DNA of 55,728 bases from Jiangella aurantiaca (GTDB lineage: Bacteria; Actinomycetota; Actinomycetes; Jiangellales; Jiangellaceae). Location of the stretch: the NCBI RefSeq assembly GCF_004349105.1, contig NZ_SMLB01000040.1, positions 1 through 55,728 of the forward strand. The letters run 5' to 3'. Position numbers and translations under genes: made by a program. The notes beneath the pieces were generated by a model. It had not been told where the DNA came from and did not search any database. It saw only the letters and a list, made by a program, of their open reading frames with translations. Below are positions 1 through 7,814 of the stretch, one piece after another (the stretch's first letter is position 1; every line of letters starts with the position of its first letter).

Positions 1-831
1 GCCCACCACCCCGCCCGCGCCGTACGCCGCGAGCACCAGGCCGAACACGACGTCGGAGGCGCCGGCCCAGCGGGTGATGATCAGTACCAGCAGCGCCTGG
101 AGTCCGCCGATCACCAGGTTGCCGAGCAGGTTCGCCAGGCAGCCGCCGCGCAGCAACCGGTCGCGCCAGAGCCGCCGCACGCCGACCGCGATTTCCGAGC
201 GCAGCGTCGACCCGGGCGGCCGGCTCGCCACGGCCACCGCCGACCGCGGCAGCGACGCGATCAGCGCCGCCGCCACCAGATACGTCGCCGCGTCCACCGC
301 GAACGGCAACGCCACCCCGGCCGTCACCAGCAGGCCGGCCGCCGGCGCGCCGAGGAACGTGCCCGCCAGCGCCTGCCCGGTCATCAGCCGGGCGTTCGCC
401 GAGGGCAGCGCCGTCCGCGGCACCAATGTCGGGAGGATCGCCGTCGCCGCGTTGTCGAACAGCGTCTGCAGCGTGGTCAGGGCGAACGCGAGCACCGCCA
501 GCACGGCCAGGTGCGCCTGCCCGAACGCCAGCGCCGTCGCGAACGCCGCCACCAGGAGCCCGCGCGCGACGTCGACCGTCCACATCGCCCGGCGCCGGTC
601 GACGCGGTCGGCAAGCGCGCCACCGAGCAGCCCGAACACCAGCCAGGGCAGATAACCGGCCGCCGACACCAGCGACAGCAGGAACGGCGACGTCGTCAGC
701 CCGGCGGCGACCAGCGGCAGCGCGACGTTGCGCACGGCGTCGCCGAACCGGGACAGCACCGCGGCCGACCACAGGCGCCCGTACCCGCCGCGCCAGCGCA
801 CCGTCTGGCCGGCCTCCGCCAAGATCGTCAT
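1..831 (-). CDS. MFS transporter, N-terminal part (runs off left edge)
   Basis: This reading frame is open on the minus strand from an ATG at 831 to the window edge, giving 277 residues without a stop. The protein begins MTILAEAGQTVRWRGGYGRL and shows alternating hydrophobic helices. A cytoplasmic loop of the type G-x-x-A-D-R-x-D-R-R near residue 75 is the signature between TM2 and TM3 of major facilitator transporters of the MFS_3 (enterobactin/macrolide exporter-like) group. It should be a proton-driven drug or metabolite exporter in the cytoplasmic membrane; the substrate is not readable. A TACTGT box (839-844) ends 7 nt before the ATG, so the mRNA is probably leaderless. The C-terminal third lies outside the window. 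Confidence 0.85.
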   Translation of the reverse strand, partial: MTILAEAGQTVRWRGGYGRLWSAAVLSRFGDAVRNVALPLVAAGLTTSPFLLSLVSAAGYLPWLVFGLLGGALADRVDRRRAMWTVDVARGLLVAAFATALAFGQAHLAVLAVLAFALTTLQTLFDNAATAILPTLVPRTALPSANARLMTGQALAGTFLGAPAAGLLVTAGVALPFAVDAATYLVAAALIASLPRSAVAVASRPPGSTLRSEIAVGVRRLWRDRLLRGGCLANLLGNLVIGGLQALLVLIITRWAGASDVVFGLVLAAYGAGGVVG

Positions 832-899
832 GGGCCGAACAGTAGTTCGACGGTCCGACAAGGTCCGGCCAACCCGTGATCATCGGGCAGCGGCCGGGA

Positions 900-1562
900 T
901 CAGCCCTCCTGCGGCGCCTCGGCGCCGGTGTAGAAAGCGGTCGTCCGGTCGGCGGCGGCTTGGGCGCCCTCGGGGGTGGCGAACCCTGCCGCAACGTTGG
1001 CGTCCCGCCACCGCTCGCTGGCCTCGGCGACGAACCGCTTGCCGTCGTCGGACATGGTCCAGGCCTCGACCGCGTTCGGGTCGACGGCCTCGCCGCCCGA
1101 CGCGAAATGCCGCGTCAGCCCAATCAGCGCGAGGTCCCAGCCGAGCCCGACGGCGCCGGGGCCGTAGAGGTCCCAGAAGGCGAGGCCCTCCTCGTCGACG
1201 AGTGCGATGTGCTCGAGCTCGAACCGGGTCCGCCCGTCGCCCTCGGGCGTGAGCCGGACCTCGATCCAGCTGGTCTGTCCGTTGAACTCCCACGTGGCGG
1301 CGAAGCTCTTGGGCGGGTCGCAGCGCTCGACGACGCCGCCGGCGTTGCCCTCGACCTGGTACCGTCCGCCGAGCTTCAGCTCGCCGCTCACGGGTGAGAA
1401 CCAGCGCGGGATGCGCTCCTGGTTGGTCACCGCGTCCCAGAGGTCCTCGACCGCTGCGGGGTACGTCTGGCTGATGGTGACGGCGCGGGCCTCGCCGGCC
1501 TCGATGGTGCGCGAGCCGACCTGGCGGCGCACGGCGTTGATCTGCTGGACGACATCGATCAT
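900..1562 (-). CDS. SRPBCC (AHSA1-type) domain protein
   Basis: The 220-aa protein from the ATG at 1562 carries an N-terminal START-like AHSA1 fold (about residues 20-140). Typical features are 'ISQTYPAAVEDLWDAVTN', 'RIPRWFSPVSGELKLGGRY' and 'ATWEFNG', ending with the long amphipathic C-terminal helix. This superfamily binds hydrophobic ligands or acts as an Hsp90 co-chaperone-like module; no catalytic residues can be assigned. The start overlaps the stop of the upstream ArsR gene as ATGA, so the two are translationally coupled. ArsR-SRPBCC pairs are a recurrent actinobacterial arrangement in which the regulator controls the ligand-binding partner. A longer frame reaches 1691 but lies inside arsR and is not used. 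Confidence 0.9.
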   Translation of the reverse strand: MIDVVQQINAVRRQVGSRTIEAGEARAVTISQTYPAAVEDLWDAVTNQERIPRWFSPVSGELKLGGRYQVEGNAGGVVERCDPPKSFAATWEFNGQTSWIEVRLTPEGDGRTRFELEHIALVDEEGLAFWDLYGPGAVGLGWDLALIGLTRHFASGGEAVDPNAVEAWTMSDDGKRFVAEASERWRDANVAAGFATPEGAQAAADRTTAFYTGAEAPQEG

Positions 1563-1936
1563 GGGGACTGCTCCTGGTCCGGGTCCTGGCCGGCCTGCTC
1601 CTGCAGGCGGCGTTGGCGCTTGCCCCTGGCCAGCTCGGTGGCCAGCGCGTCCAGAGGAGGGGTCCAGAATCGCCGGAAGCGGTCGAGCCACGCGTCGACG
1701 TCGCGGAGCGGGTCGGTGCTGACGGCGTACAGGCGGCGGGCGCCGTCAGGCCGCACGGTGGCGAACCCGGACTCGCGCAGCACCCTGAGATGCTGCGACA
1801 CCGCCGGCTGCGAGATGCCGAACTCCTGCTGGATGACCGACGTGACGGCGCCGGAGGTCAGCTCGCCGTCGGCGAGCAGCTCCAGGATCCGGCGACGAAC
1901 CGGGTCGCCGAGCACGTCGAAGGCATGCACATCCAC
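1559..1936 (-). CDS. ArsR-family winged-helix repressor
   Basis: 125 aa, starting at a GTG (1936). The N-terminal 'FDVLGDPVRRRILELLADGE' and the recognition helix 'GISQPAVSQHLRVLRESGFA' are diagnostic of ArsR winged helices, and 'GARRLYAV' is the beta wing. No CxC metal site is visible, so it is more likely a ligand- or protein-responsive member of the type paired with SRPBCC proteins than a metal sensor. The C-terminus ('LDRFRRFWTPPLDALATEL') is the helix common in ArsR partners of AHSA1 proteins. It is co-transcribed with the SRPBCC gene (4-nt overlap). A perfect 12-bp palindrome 16 nt upstream of the start is the probable autoregulatory operator. Confidence 0.9.
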   Translation of the reverse strand: MDVHAFDVLGDPVRRRILELLADGELTSGAVTSVIQQEFGISQPAVSQHLRVLRESGFATVRPDGARRLYAVSTDPLRDVDAWLDRFRRFWTPPLDALATELARGKRQRRLQEQAGQDPDQEQSP

Positions 1937-1951
1937 AAGCTATCGCCGCTT

Positions 1952-1963
1952 ACTTATATAAGT
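1952..1963. promoter_or_regulatory. Perfect 12-bp palindrome, probable ArsR operator
   Basis: ACTTATATAAGT is an exact palindrome and one of the few AT-rich stretches in this part of the window. It lies between the stop of the upstream MFS gene and the GTG of arsR and could overlap the -10 region. Its size and position fit an ArsR dimer site for autoregulation. Binding is inferred from position only. Confidence 0.55.
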
Positions 1964-3258
1964 CAACGCTGTTGTTCGTCGCTTTGCGGCTCGATGGCCG
2001 GAGCGACCGGCGAGGCGGGGACGGTGACCGCAGTGTCCGCGGGCGACTGCTGCCGCCGGCTGCCGACCAGGAACGGTGCCGCCAGCAGCTGGATGGCGGC
2101 GCCGATCCCCAGCGACGCGCCGTAGCCGTACACGTCGGCGGCGCGTCCGAGAACGGGCTGGATGACGACGCCGCCGGTGTTGCCCATCAGCGAGTCGAAC
2201 GAGAGCACCGTCGCCCGCTGCTTCGACGGGATCATGTCGTTGAGGTACGCCTGCCGGATCGGCATCTCGGCGGCGAAGATCAGCGCCCAGACCACCAGCA
2301 GGAGCAGCGCGACCCAGAACACCTCGGTGATGCTCAGCAGCCCGAGGATGACGGCGCTGATCACCGTCCCCAGGATGAGCGCGGTGGTCCGCTTCCGGAA
2401 CAGCCCACGGGCGTGCGGCGCGACGTACCCGCCGACCACCTGCGCACCGGCGACGACTGCAGCGGCCAGGCCGGCAATCGAGTACGCGTCCGGGTCCCCG
2501 TAGAGCTCCAGCAGGTACGGCTGCAGCGCGTAGAACGTGTAGATGCCGACGCCCGACGCGAACGGCGCGGCCAGCATGACCCAGCGCACCGGCGGATTAC
2601 GCAGGCCATGCTCGATGGACGCTGACCAGATTCCGCGCACCGCCTGCCTGGTTCCGGCCGACCGGTCCGGGGTGAAGCCGAGGTCGCGCATCAGCAGGAA
2701 GGCGACGACGAACATCGCCAGCAGGACGCCGACGCGGACCAGGAACGGCACGCCCAGCGAGGTCGCCTGCGCGATCACGCCACCGGCGACCGACCCGCCC
2801 AGCATCGCCACGCCACTGACCATCTGGCCGCGGCCGAACACCGTCTCGAGGCTGCCGTCGTAGCCGGCGTAGTGCAGCGCGTCGACCAGCCACGCCTCGA
2901 CCGCGCCGGAGAAGAACGTGAACCCCAGGCCGATGAACACCGAGACCACGGCCCACGCCCAGAACGGCGCGCTGATCTGCCACATCAGGTAGTACAGCGC
3001 GGTCGCTCCGGACAGCGTCAGCGTGCCGAGCAGATACGACGCCCGCCGCCCGACGGTGTCCGCGACGACCCCCGTCGGGACCTCGAAGAGCACCATGCCG
3101 GCGGTGAAGAACGCGTTGGCGGCGAACGCCTCCAGGTTGCTCAGCCCGGCGTCGAGCAGGAACAGCGTGTTGATACCCCAGATGAATGACGCGGCCAGCG
3201 TGTTGCCGAGCATGAGCGTGATGTAGACACCCTGGATGCGGCGGGCCTGCGAGTTCAT
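1963..3258 (-). CDS. MFS transporter
   Basis: 431 aa with about twelve predicted membrane helices. It opens MNSQARRIQGVYITLMLGNT, and the MFS loop 2-3 motif appears as 'GVVADTVGRRASYLLG' near residue 65. The central 'FFSGAVEAWLVDAL' and the pseudo-repeat 'FDSLMGNTGGVVIQPVLGRAAD' in the C-terminal half support a full-length two-domain permease. It resembles tetracycline/multidrug-efflux-like MFS members, but the substrate is unknown. It lies directly upstream of arsR on the same strand; its stop touches the ArsR palindrome, so read-through into the ArsR-SRPBCC pair is possible. Start is the ATG at 3258; no strong Shine-Dalgarno is visible. Confidence 0.88.
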   Translation of the reverse strand: MNSQARRIQGVYITLMLGNTLAASFIWGINTLFLLDAGLSNLEAFAANAFFTAGMVLFEVPTGVVADTVGRRASYLLGTLTLSGATALYYLMWQISAPFWAWAVVSVFIGLGFTFFSGAVEAWLVDALHYAGYDGSLETVFGRGQMVSGVAMLGGSVAGGVIAQATSLGVPFLVRVGVLLAMFVVAFLLMRDLGFTPDRSAGTRQAVRGIWSASIEHGLRNPPVRWVMLAAPFASGVGIYTFYALQPYLLELYGDPDAYSIAGLAAAVVAGAQVVGGYVAPHARGLFRKRTTALILGTVISAVILGLLSITEVFWVALLLLVVWALIFAAEMPIRQAYLNDMIPSKQRATVLSFDSLMGNTGGVVIQPVLGRAADVYGYGASLGIGAAIQLLAAPFLVGSRRQQSPADTAVTVPASPVAPAIEPQSDEQQR

Positions 3259-3443
3259 CGGAGCGGTGTCCTCTCGTCCAGTCGTCTCGTCGCGACTGCC
3301 TTGCTACAAGCGCACACAGCCCCGAACTATGCCCGACGGGCCCGAACCGCCGCATCCACCGGCCGAGAGTCAGGCCGTGCACACCACCCCGAAGCACTGG
3401 GCCGCCTCGGCGTTGCCGCTGGCCCGGTTGCTACGCACGACGG

Positions 3444-4403
3444 TTACGTGCCGATGCCGCGCTCGTCCAGCACCTGCTCCAGCAGCGTCGGCCGGTCGGT
3501 CATGATGCCGTCGACGCCGAGGTCGATGAGCCGTTCCATCTCCGCGCGGTCGTTGATGGTCCAGACGTGGACGGCGAGGCCCCGGCGGTGCGCGTCGGCG
3601 ACGAAGTCGGCCGTCACCACCGGGATGCCCGACTGCGACGGCGGCACCTGCAGCGCGTGGTGCCCGTGCAGCGTGATGCCGGTCAGCGGGCCGAGCGTGT
3701 TCAGCCAGAACGCCGTCGCCTGTTCGGAGCCCGGCGACGTGCTGACGTCACGGTTGTACAGCTTGAACCGGGTCACGGCGCTGTCGGAGAACGAGGCGAC
3801 GATGGTGTCTGTGCCGCGGCCGAACTCACGCAGCAGTTCCGCCATCGACCGCTCGTACGGCGACGTCTCGGGCCGGGTCCGCTTGATCTCGACGTTGAGC
3901 AGCACGTCGGGGAACGCCTCGAGCACCTCGCGCAGCGTCGGGATGCGGAAGTCAGCCGCCGTGTACCCGTCAGGCGCCGGCCGCTCGCCCGTCGCGACGC
4001 CGCGGAACACGTAGTCGCCGGGCGCGCCGTTGTGGCAAGTGCCGCAGCCGGGGACGAACCAGTGCGCGGCGTCCAGCGCCCGGATCTGCACCAGCGTCAA
4101 CCGGTCGACCCGGCCGGTGCCGTTCGTGGTGCGGTCGACAGTGGTGTCGTGCAGCACGACCAGCTCGCCGTCGGCCGTCGCGTGGACGTCCAGCTCGAGC
4201 ACGTCGGCGCCCTTGTCGGCCGCCGTCTTGAACGCGTAGAGGGTGTCGGACGGCGCCTCGATCTCGCCGCCCTGGTGCGCGATGTTGAGGACGCGCCGCT
4301 CCAGCCACGGGTTCTCCGCGACCGGAGCCGCCACGCCCGCCGTCGTCGGGATGAGGGCCGCAGCGACGGCGCCGGCGCCCAGAAGACCGGTGAGCCTGCT
4401 CAT
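3444..4403 (-). CDS. Secreted glycerophosphodiester phosphodiesterase
   Basis: 319 aa from the ATG at 4403. Residues 1-30 (MSRLTGLLGAGAVAAALIPT..., then A-A-P) form a Sec-type signal peptide. The GDPD TIM barrel follows: 'NIAHQGGEIEAPSDT' carries the usually catalytic H-R/Q-G and E, 'VLELDVHATADGELVVLHD' carries the E-x-D-V metal ligands and the second catalytic His, and 'LNVEIKR' and 'VHVWTINDRAEM' are late-barrel motifs. The common HRG is HQG here. The enzyme hydrolyses glycerophosphodiesters outside the membrane to release glycerol-3-phosphate. A TACCGT box (4410-4415) sits 6 nt before the ATG, so the transcript is probably leaderless and diverges from the VOC gene. Confidence 0.9.
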   Translation of the reverse strand: MSRLTGLLGAGAVAAALIPTTAGVAAPVAENPWLERRVLNIAHQGGEIEAPSDTLYAFKTAADKGADVLELDVHATADGELVVLHDTTVDRTTNGTGRVDRLTLVQIRALDAAHWFVPGCGTCHNGAPGDYVFRGVATGERPAPDGYTAADFRIPTLREVLEAFPDVLLNVEIKRTRPETSPYERSMAELLREFGRGTDTIVASFSDSAVTRFKLYNRDVSTSPGSEQATAFWLNTLGPLTGITLHGHHALQVPPSQSGIPVVTADFVADAHRRGLAVHVWTINDRAEMERLIDLGVDGIMTDRPTLLEQVLDERGIGT

Positions 4404-4409
4404 GGGCGA

Positions 4410-4474
4410 ACGGTAGTGCGCACCGGTGACAGTTGCGCCGACGCGAGATGAACGTCGGACCCGACGGGTACGGT
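4410..4474. promoter_or_regulatory. Back-to-back leaderless promoters (GDPD / VOC)
   Basis: The 78-bp gap between the two divergent start codons holds one -10 box on each strand. TACCGT (minus, 4410-4415) is 6 nt from the GDPD ATG, and TACGGT (plus, 4469-4474) is 7 nt from the VOC ATG. Both positions would put the first transcribed base at the start codon. The -35 elements are weak. Confidence 0.5.
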
Positions 4475-4481
4475 CGCCGCC

Positions 4482-4886
4482 ATGACGACCTACCCCAGCG
4501 TGCTGCAGACCGTGCTGGACACCACCGACGCGCGCGGACTGGCGGAGTTCTACCGGCAGCTGCTCGGCTACGTGTACCGGCCCGGCGACGAGACCCCCGA
4601 CCCCGCCGGCGACGACTGGCTGGTCCTGCTCGACCAGGACGGCCACCGCCGGCTCGCCTTCCAGCAGGTCGACCAGCTGACGCCGTCGACGTGGCCGGAC
4701 GGCGCGGTCCCGCAGCAGCTGCACCTCGACATGACCGTCCCGTCGCTGGAGGAGCTGCTGCTCCAGCACGACCGTGTGCTGGAGCTGGGCGGCCGGATGC
4801 TCTTCGACCGCATCGACCACCCGCAGGAGCCGCTGCGCGTCTACGCCGACCCGTCCGGCCACCCGTTCTGCATCTTCGTGGCCTGA
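4482..4886 (+). CDS. VOC family (glyoxalase/dioxygenase-like) protein
   Basis: 134 aa, the usual length of a single-subunit vicinal-oxygen-chelate protein with two beta-alpha-beta-beta-beta modules. Recognisable elements are 'ARGLAEFYRQLLGYVYRPGDE' at the first module and 'QQLHLDMTVPSLEELL', 'RVYADPSGHPFCIFV' at the second. H and E residues occur at metal-ligand positions (His in 'LHLDM'). Members include glyoxalase I, dioxygenases and fosfomycin/bleomycin resistance proteins; the specific reaction is not readable. The start has no Shine-Dalgarno but a -10 box 7 nt upstream. Its 3' end overlaps the convergent membrane-protein gene by 46 nt. Confidence 0.88.
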   Translation: MTTYPSVLQTVLDTTDARGLAEFYRQLLGYVYRPGDETPDPAGDDWLVLLDQDGHRRLAFQQVDQLTPSTWPDGAVPQQLHLDMTVPSLEELLLQHDRVLELGGRMLFDRIDHPQEPLRVYADPSGHPFCIFVA

Positions 4887-5260
4887 CGGCGGCGGTCGCC
4901 ACGGATCCGCCGCGCCGTCGCGAGCAGCCCGCCGCCGACCAGCGCCGCGAGGACCGCCCGGCCCAGCGGGCCGTCGGCGTAGAACAGCAGGGCGATGGCC
5001 AGCATCACGGCGATTTCGGTGACGGCGTACCGCCGCCGCTCGTGCCGCATCGCCCGCGACACCACGCCGGCACCGCACAGCGTCGCCACCACGATCATCA
5101 CGACGATCAGCGCCAGCGGCCCCGGGTCGCTCCAGTAGCGAGCCACGACCATGCCGACGCCCGCGCCCGAGGCGCCTGGCCCGGCGATGGCCGCGGCGGG
5201 CAGCGCCCAGGCCGGCCACGTGTGGCCGTCGAGCGGCGGCGCGTCCCGGGTGTCCGTCAC
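4841..5260 (-). CDS. Small integral membrane protein, unknown function
   Basis: 139 aa using the GTG at 5260 (protein MTDTRDAPPLDGHTW...). Four hydrophobic segments are visible: 'AWALPAAAIAGPGASGAGVGM', 'LALIVVMIVVATLCGAGVV', 'TEIAVMLAIALLFYAD' and 'VLAALVGGGLLATA'. A short basic loop and a basic tail follow. I recognise no family motif. The frame continues upstream to 5461, but that part runs through the long inverted repeat and has no membrane-protein character, so the internal GTG is preferred. The last 46 nt overlap the convergent VOC gene. Confidence 0.65.
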   Translation of the reverse strand: MTDTRDAPPLDGHTWPAWALPAAAIAGPGASGAGVGMVVARYWSDPGPLALIVVMIVVATLCGAGVVSRAMRHERRRYAVTEIAVMLAIALLFYADGPLGRAVLAALVGGGLLATARRIRGDRRRQATKMQNGWPDGSA

Positions 5261-5302
5261 GTCCGCAGTGTCGCAGCCCGGCCGGACACTTGGGTCCGCC
5301 TC

Positions 5303-5398
5303 CCCACCCGAGTTGATCTTGGAGTTGTTCGGCCAATGAAGGGCGAAACGTCCGATTGATACCCGAACAACTCCAAGATCAACGTCGACAGGGGTGGG
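5303..5398. repeat. Long interrupted inverted repeat (21-bp perfect arms)
   Basis: The arms 5312-5332 (GTTGATCTTGGAGTTGTTCGG) and 5363-5383 are exact reverse complements over 21 bp. Outer arms CCCACCC (5303-5309) and GGGTGGG (5392-5398) extend the stem with a small internal loop. The central loop is about 30 nt. It sits between two minus-strand genes, immediately after the SDR stop side. It could act as a terminator or be a copy of a dispersed palindromic element. No other copy is present in this window. Confidence 0.75.
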
Positions 5399-5403
5399 CG
5401 TGT

Positions 5404-6198
5404 CTATCGGCGGGTGGACGGCGACCGCTGGCCGAGGCGCTCGGCGAGGAAGTCCTCCCACGTCCGCGTCCCGCGGTCGGCGCCGTCCAGCGTGAGGTTG
5501 TCGCCGTCCCGGTAGGCGCGGCCCACCTTGCCGGGCAGCCGCACCGGCAGCAGCACCCGCCGCTTGCCGGTCGCACGCAGGTACGAGCGCAGCAGATCGC
5601 CCATAGGCGCGACCCGCGGTCCGGCGAGGTCGGCGACCAGCCCGGCCGGCTCGCCGAGAGTCAGCTCGGTCAGCCGCGCGGCCACGTCACGCGCGTCGAC
5701 GGGCTGGAAGCGCAGGCCGCCGGGCACCGGGACGACCGGCAGCTTCGCCATCCCGGCGGCCGTCTTCAGCACCAGGTCGTGGAACTGGGCGGCGCGCAGG
5801 ATGGTCCACGGGACGCCGGAGCCGGTCACGGCCTGCTCAGCTGCGAACTTCATGCGGAACCAGGCGAGCGGTACCCGGTCCGCGCCGATCACCGAGATGT
5901 GCACGAGATGCCGTACGCCCGCGTCCGCGGCGGCCCGCGTGAGTCGCGCCGTCGCCTCCTCGTCGCCTTTGGTCCCGCCAACCAGGTGCAGGATCGTGCC
6001 GACGCCGTCGACGGCGGCCGCGACGGCGCGATCGGCATCATCCGAGCGCAGGTCGGCCGCCACGTACTCGACACCGTCCGCCGGCTCGTGCGGCGTGCGG
6101 CTGAGCACCCGGACGTTGCGGCCGGCCGCGACCAGCCGTGGCACGATGAGGCGTCCGAGGGTGCCGGTACCGCCGGTCACCAGAAGGGGTGTGGTCAC
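5404..6198 (-). CDS. NmrA/NAD(P)H-binding atypical SDR (epimerase-like)
   Basis: 264 aa. The N-terminal 'LLVTGGTGTLGRLIVPRLVAAG' is the TGxxGxxG dinucleotide-binding loop of atypical SDRs. 'VRVLSRTP' and 'VEYVAADLRS' mark beta-2 and beta-3, and 'GVGTILHLVGG' is the NNAG-equivalent. No YxxxK catalytic pair is evident, as in NmrA-like and complex I NDUFA9-like sensors, so it may be a redox sensor or a substrate-specific reductase. It is transcribed divergently from an ECF41 sigma gene; ECF41 factors are typically paired with carboxymuconolactone decarboxylase, oxidoreductase or epimerase genes that they activate. The GTG start follows a GGAG site. Confidence 0.88.
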   Translation of the reverse strand: MTTPLLVTGGTGTLGRLIVPRLVAAGRNVRVLSRTPHEPADGVEYVAADLRSDDADRAVAAAVDGVGTILHLVGGTKGDEEATARLTRAAADAGVRHLVHISVIGADRVPLAWFRMKFAAEQAVTGSGVPWTILRAAQFHDLVLKTAAGMAKLPVVPVPGGLRFQPVDARDVAARLTELTLGEPAGLVADLAGPRVAPMGDLLRSYLRATGKRRVLLPVRLPGKVGRAYRDGDNLTLDGADRGTRTWEDFLAERLGQRSPSTRR

Positions 6199-6240
6199 TG
6201 TCAGCTCCAGTTCTCTGCCGAAGAGGCTCTCTACTGCGCT

Positions 6241-6267
6241 GACCCGCGGCGACGGAGATATGTGACC
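6241..6267 (-). promoter_or_regulatory. Candidate ECF41-type promoter of the SDR gene
   Basis: On the minus strand GGTCACA (6267-6261), a 16-nt spacer and GGTC (6244-6241) resemble the TGTCACA / CGTC promoter described for ECF41 sigma factors. It would start transcription about 35 nt upstream of the SDR start. The second ECF41 gene in the window has the same layout and spacing. Confidence 0.45.
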
Positions 6268-6269
6268 GG

Positions 6270-7154
6270 ATGAGCGAGGAAGTCTTCGAGCGACATCGGC
6301 CGCACCTGCGCGCCGTCGCGTACCGCATGCTGGGCTCGCTCACCGAGGCCGACGACGCCGTCCAGGAGACCTGGCTGCGCTACCAGCGCACCGACACCTC
6401 TGACGTCGAGAACCTCGGCGCCTGGCTGACGACGGTCGCCGGCCGGGTGTGCCTCAACCTGCTGCGGTCGCGGACCACCCGGGGCGAGGTGCCGTTGGAC
6501 GACAGCGAGCCCGAAGTGCGTCTGCCCGATCCGATCGTCAGCCCGCTGAGCGGCCCCGATCCGGAGCAGGAGGCGCTGCTGGCCGACTCCGTCGGCCTGG
6601 CCATGCAGGTCGTCCTGGACACCCTGAGCCCGGCCGAGCGGCTGGCGTTCGTGCTGCACGACCTGTTCGCCGTCCCGTTCGACGACATCGCGCCGCTGGT
6701 CGAGCGGTCCCCCGCGGCGACCCGGCAGCTGGCCAGCCGGGGCCGGCGCCGGGTCCAGGACGCCGCCCCCACGCCCGACGCCGACCTCGCCGGGCAGCGG
6801 GCCGCGGTCGACGCGTTCTACGCGGCCGCCCGCGACGGCGACTTCGACGCGCTGGTGACGGTGCTCGACCCCGAGGTGGTGCTGCGCGCCGACGGCGGCG
6901 CGCACCCGACCCGGCCGACGGTGCTGCTGCGCGGCGCCCGGACGGTCGCCGGTCAGGCGACACTGGCCCGGAGGCTGGCCCAGCACGTGCGGCCGGCGCT
7001 GGTCAACGGCACAGCCGGCGCGGTGGCCGTCATCGGCGGGCGGGTGTTCGCGGTGATGGCCTTCACCGTCGTCGACCGCCGGATCACCACGATCGACATT
7101 TTCAACGACCCGGACCGGCTGGGCGGCATCGACGCCGGCGCCTTCGCCATCTGA
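6270..7154 (+). CDS. ECF41-family RNA polymerase sigma factor with SnoaL-like C-domain
   Basis: 294 aa. Region 2: 'HLRAVAYRMLGSLTEADDAVQETWLRYQRTD' (about residues 10-40). Region 4: 'LDTLSPAERLAFVLHDLFAVPFDDIAPLVERSPAATRQLASRGRRRV' (about 110-160). A SnoaL/NTF2-like C-terminal domain (about 172-294) replaces a separate anti-sigma factor, as is typical for ECF41 (SigJ-like). The DGGGR-type motif of the family reads 'RADGGAHPT' here. In characterised ECF41 proteins this extension both inhibits and supports activity. The likely target is the divergent SDR gene, whose upstream region has an ECF41-like promoter. Confidence 0.93.
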   Translation: MSEEVFERHRPHLRAVAYRMLGSLTEADDAVQETWLRYQRTDTSDVENLGAWLTTVAGRVCLNLLRSRTTRGEVPLDDSEPEVRLPDPIVSPLSGPDPEQEALLADSVGLAMQVVLDTLSPAERLAFVLHDLFAVPFDDIAPLVERSPAATRQLASRGRRRVQDAAPTPDADLAGQRAAVDAFYAAARDGDFDALVTVLDPEVVLRADGGAHPTRPTVLLRGARTVAGQATLARRLAQHVRPALVNGTAGAVAVIGGRVFAVMAFTVVDRRITTIDIFNDPDRLGGIDAGAFAI

Positions 7155-7173
7155 CCGTCCGGTCCCGGTTCGC

Positions 7174-7632
7174 TCAGGTCCGCAGCGCGAAGACCGGCCG
7201 GCTCCAGCCGGTGTCCTCGACGCCGTCGTCGAGGGCGGCGCCGATCGCGCGTTCCTCGTAGCGGAAGTGCGACTCCATGATCGCGGCCAGGCCGTCGAGC
7301 TCGCGCTGGATCGCGGCCCGCCGGTCCGACGTCGCCTCCTCCGACTCCGCCGCGAGGTCGCGGACGGTGCCGATGATGTCCGCGATCAGCCGGTGGTCCT
7401 CGCGCAGCGCGGCGACGGTGGCGGCGAGGTCGGGACGGGCGCGGACGAGCTCGGCGAACAGGCCGGTGTCCTCGCCCTCGTGGTGGGTGGTGAGCGCCGA
7501 GCAGAAGCCCAGGCAGTGGGTCAGCAGGTCGTCGGAGCCGTCGCGCAGGTCACGCAGCCGCGCGCGGAGCGTCGCGTGCGCGTCGGCGAGCTGGCGGCTC
7601 CAGGCGATCTTGTGCGAGCCAGTCTCGTCCAT
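7174..7632 (-). CDS. Hemerythrin HHE cation-binding domain protein
   Basis: 152 aa, a single four-helix hemerythrin domain. Iron-ligand positions are visible as 'DAHATLRARL', 'LTTHHEGEDTGLFAEL' (HxxxE), 'ALREDHRLIADII' and 'MESHFRYEERAI' (HxxxE). Such proteins bind a di-iron centre and sense or carry O2, NO or peroxide, or act as regulators; the ligand here is not readable. The gene converges on the ECF41 gene (19 nt between stops). A -10 element is not obvious upstream. Next to it, on the other strand, lies a methyltransferase remnant. Confidence 0.9.
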   Translation of the reverse strand: MDETGSHKIAWSRQLADAHATLRARLRDLRDGSDDLLTHCLGFCSALTTHHEGEDTGLFAELVRARPDLAATVAALREDHRLIADIIGTVRDLAAESEEATSDRRAAIQRELDGLAAIMESHFRYEERAIGAALDDGVEDTGWSRPVFALRT

Positions 7633-7689
7633 CGTCCCAGATGATCAGCCGAGCGCCGGGAATGCAACCCGCATGCGGCGGCCCGGCTA

Positions 7690-7814
7690 GGTTCCGCGAT
7701 CACGACGAGGTGACGGCGAGCCTCGCCGCCACCGGCTACCGGGTGACGGACGTGCGCGACGCGCCGGACCGGCCGGGCCGCGAGTTCGTCTTCCTCGCCG
7801 AGCGCGCGCCTTGA
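7690..7814 (+). pseudogene. C-terminal remnant of a class I SAM-dependent methyltransferase
   Basis: A plus-strand frame ending at TGA 7812-7814 encodes RFRDHDEVTASLAATGYRVT followed by 'DVRDAPDRPGREFVFLAERAP'. This is the last two beta strands and helix of many actinobacterial SAM methyltransferases (pattern D-x-R-D-A-P-D-R-P-G-R-E). No methyltransferase core (GxGxG) lies upstream; the preceding DNA is the start region of the hemerythrin gene. The piece is therefore what remains of a deleted gene. The 3' part of the DUF6069 gene runs antisense through it. Confidence 0.6.
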
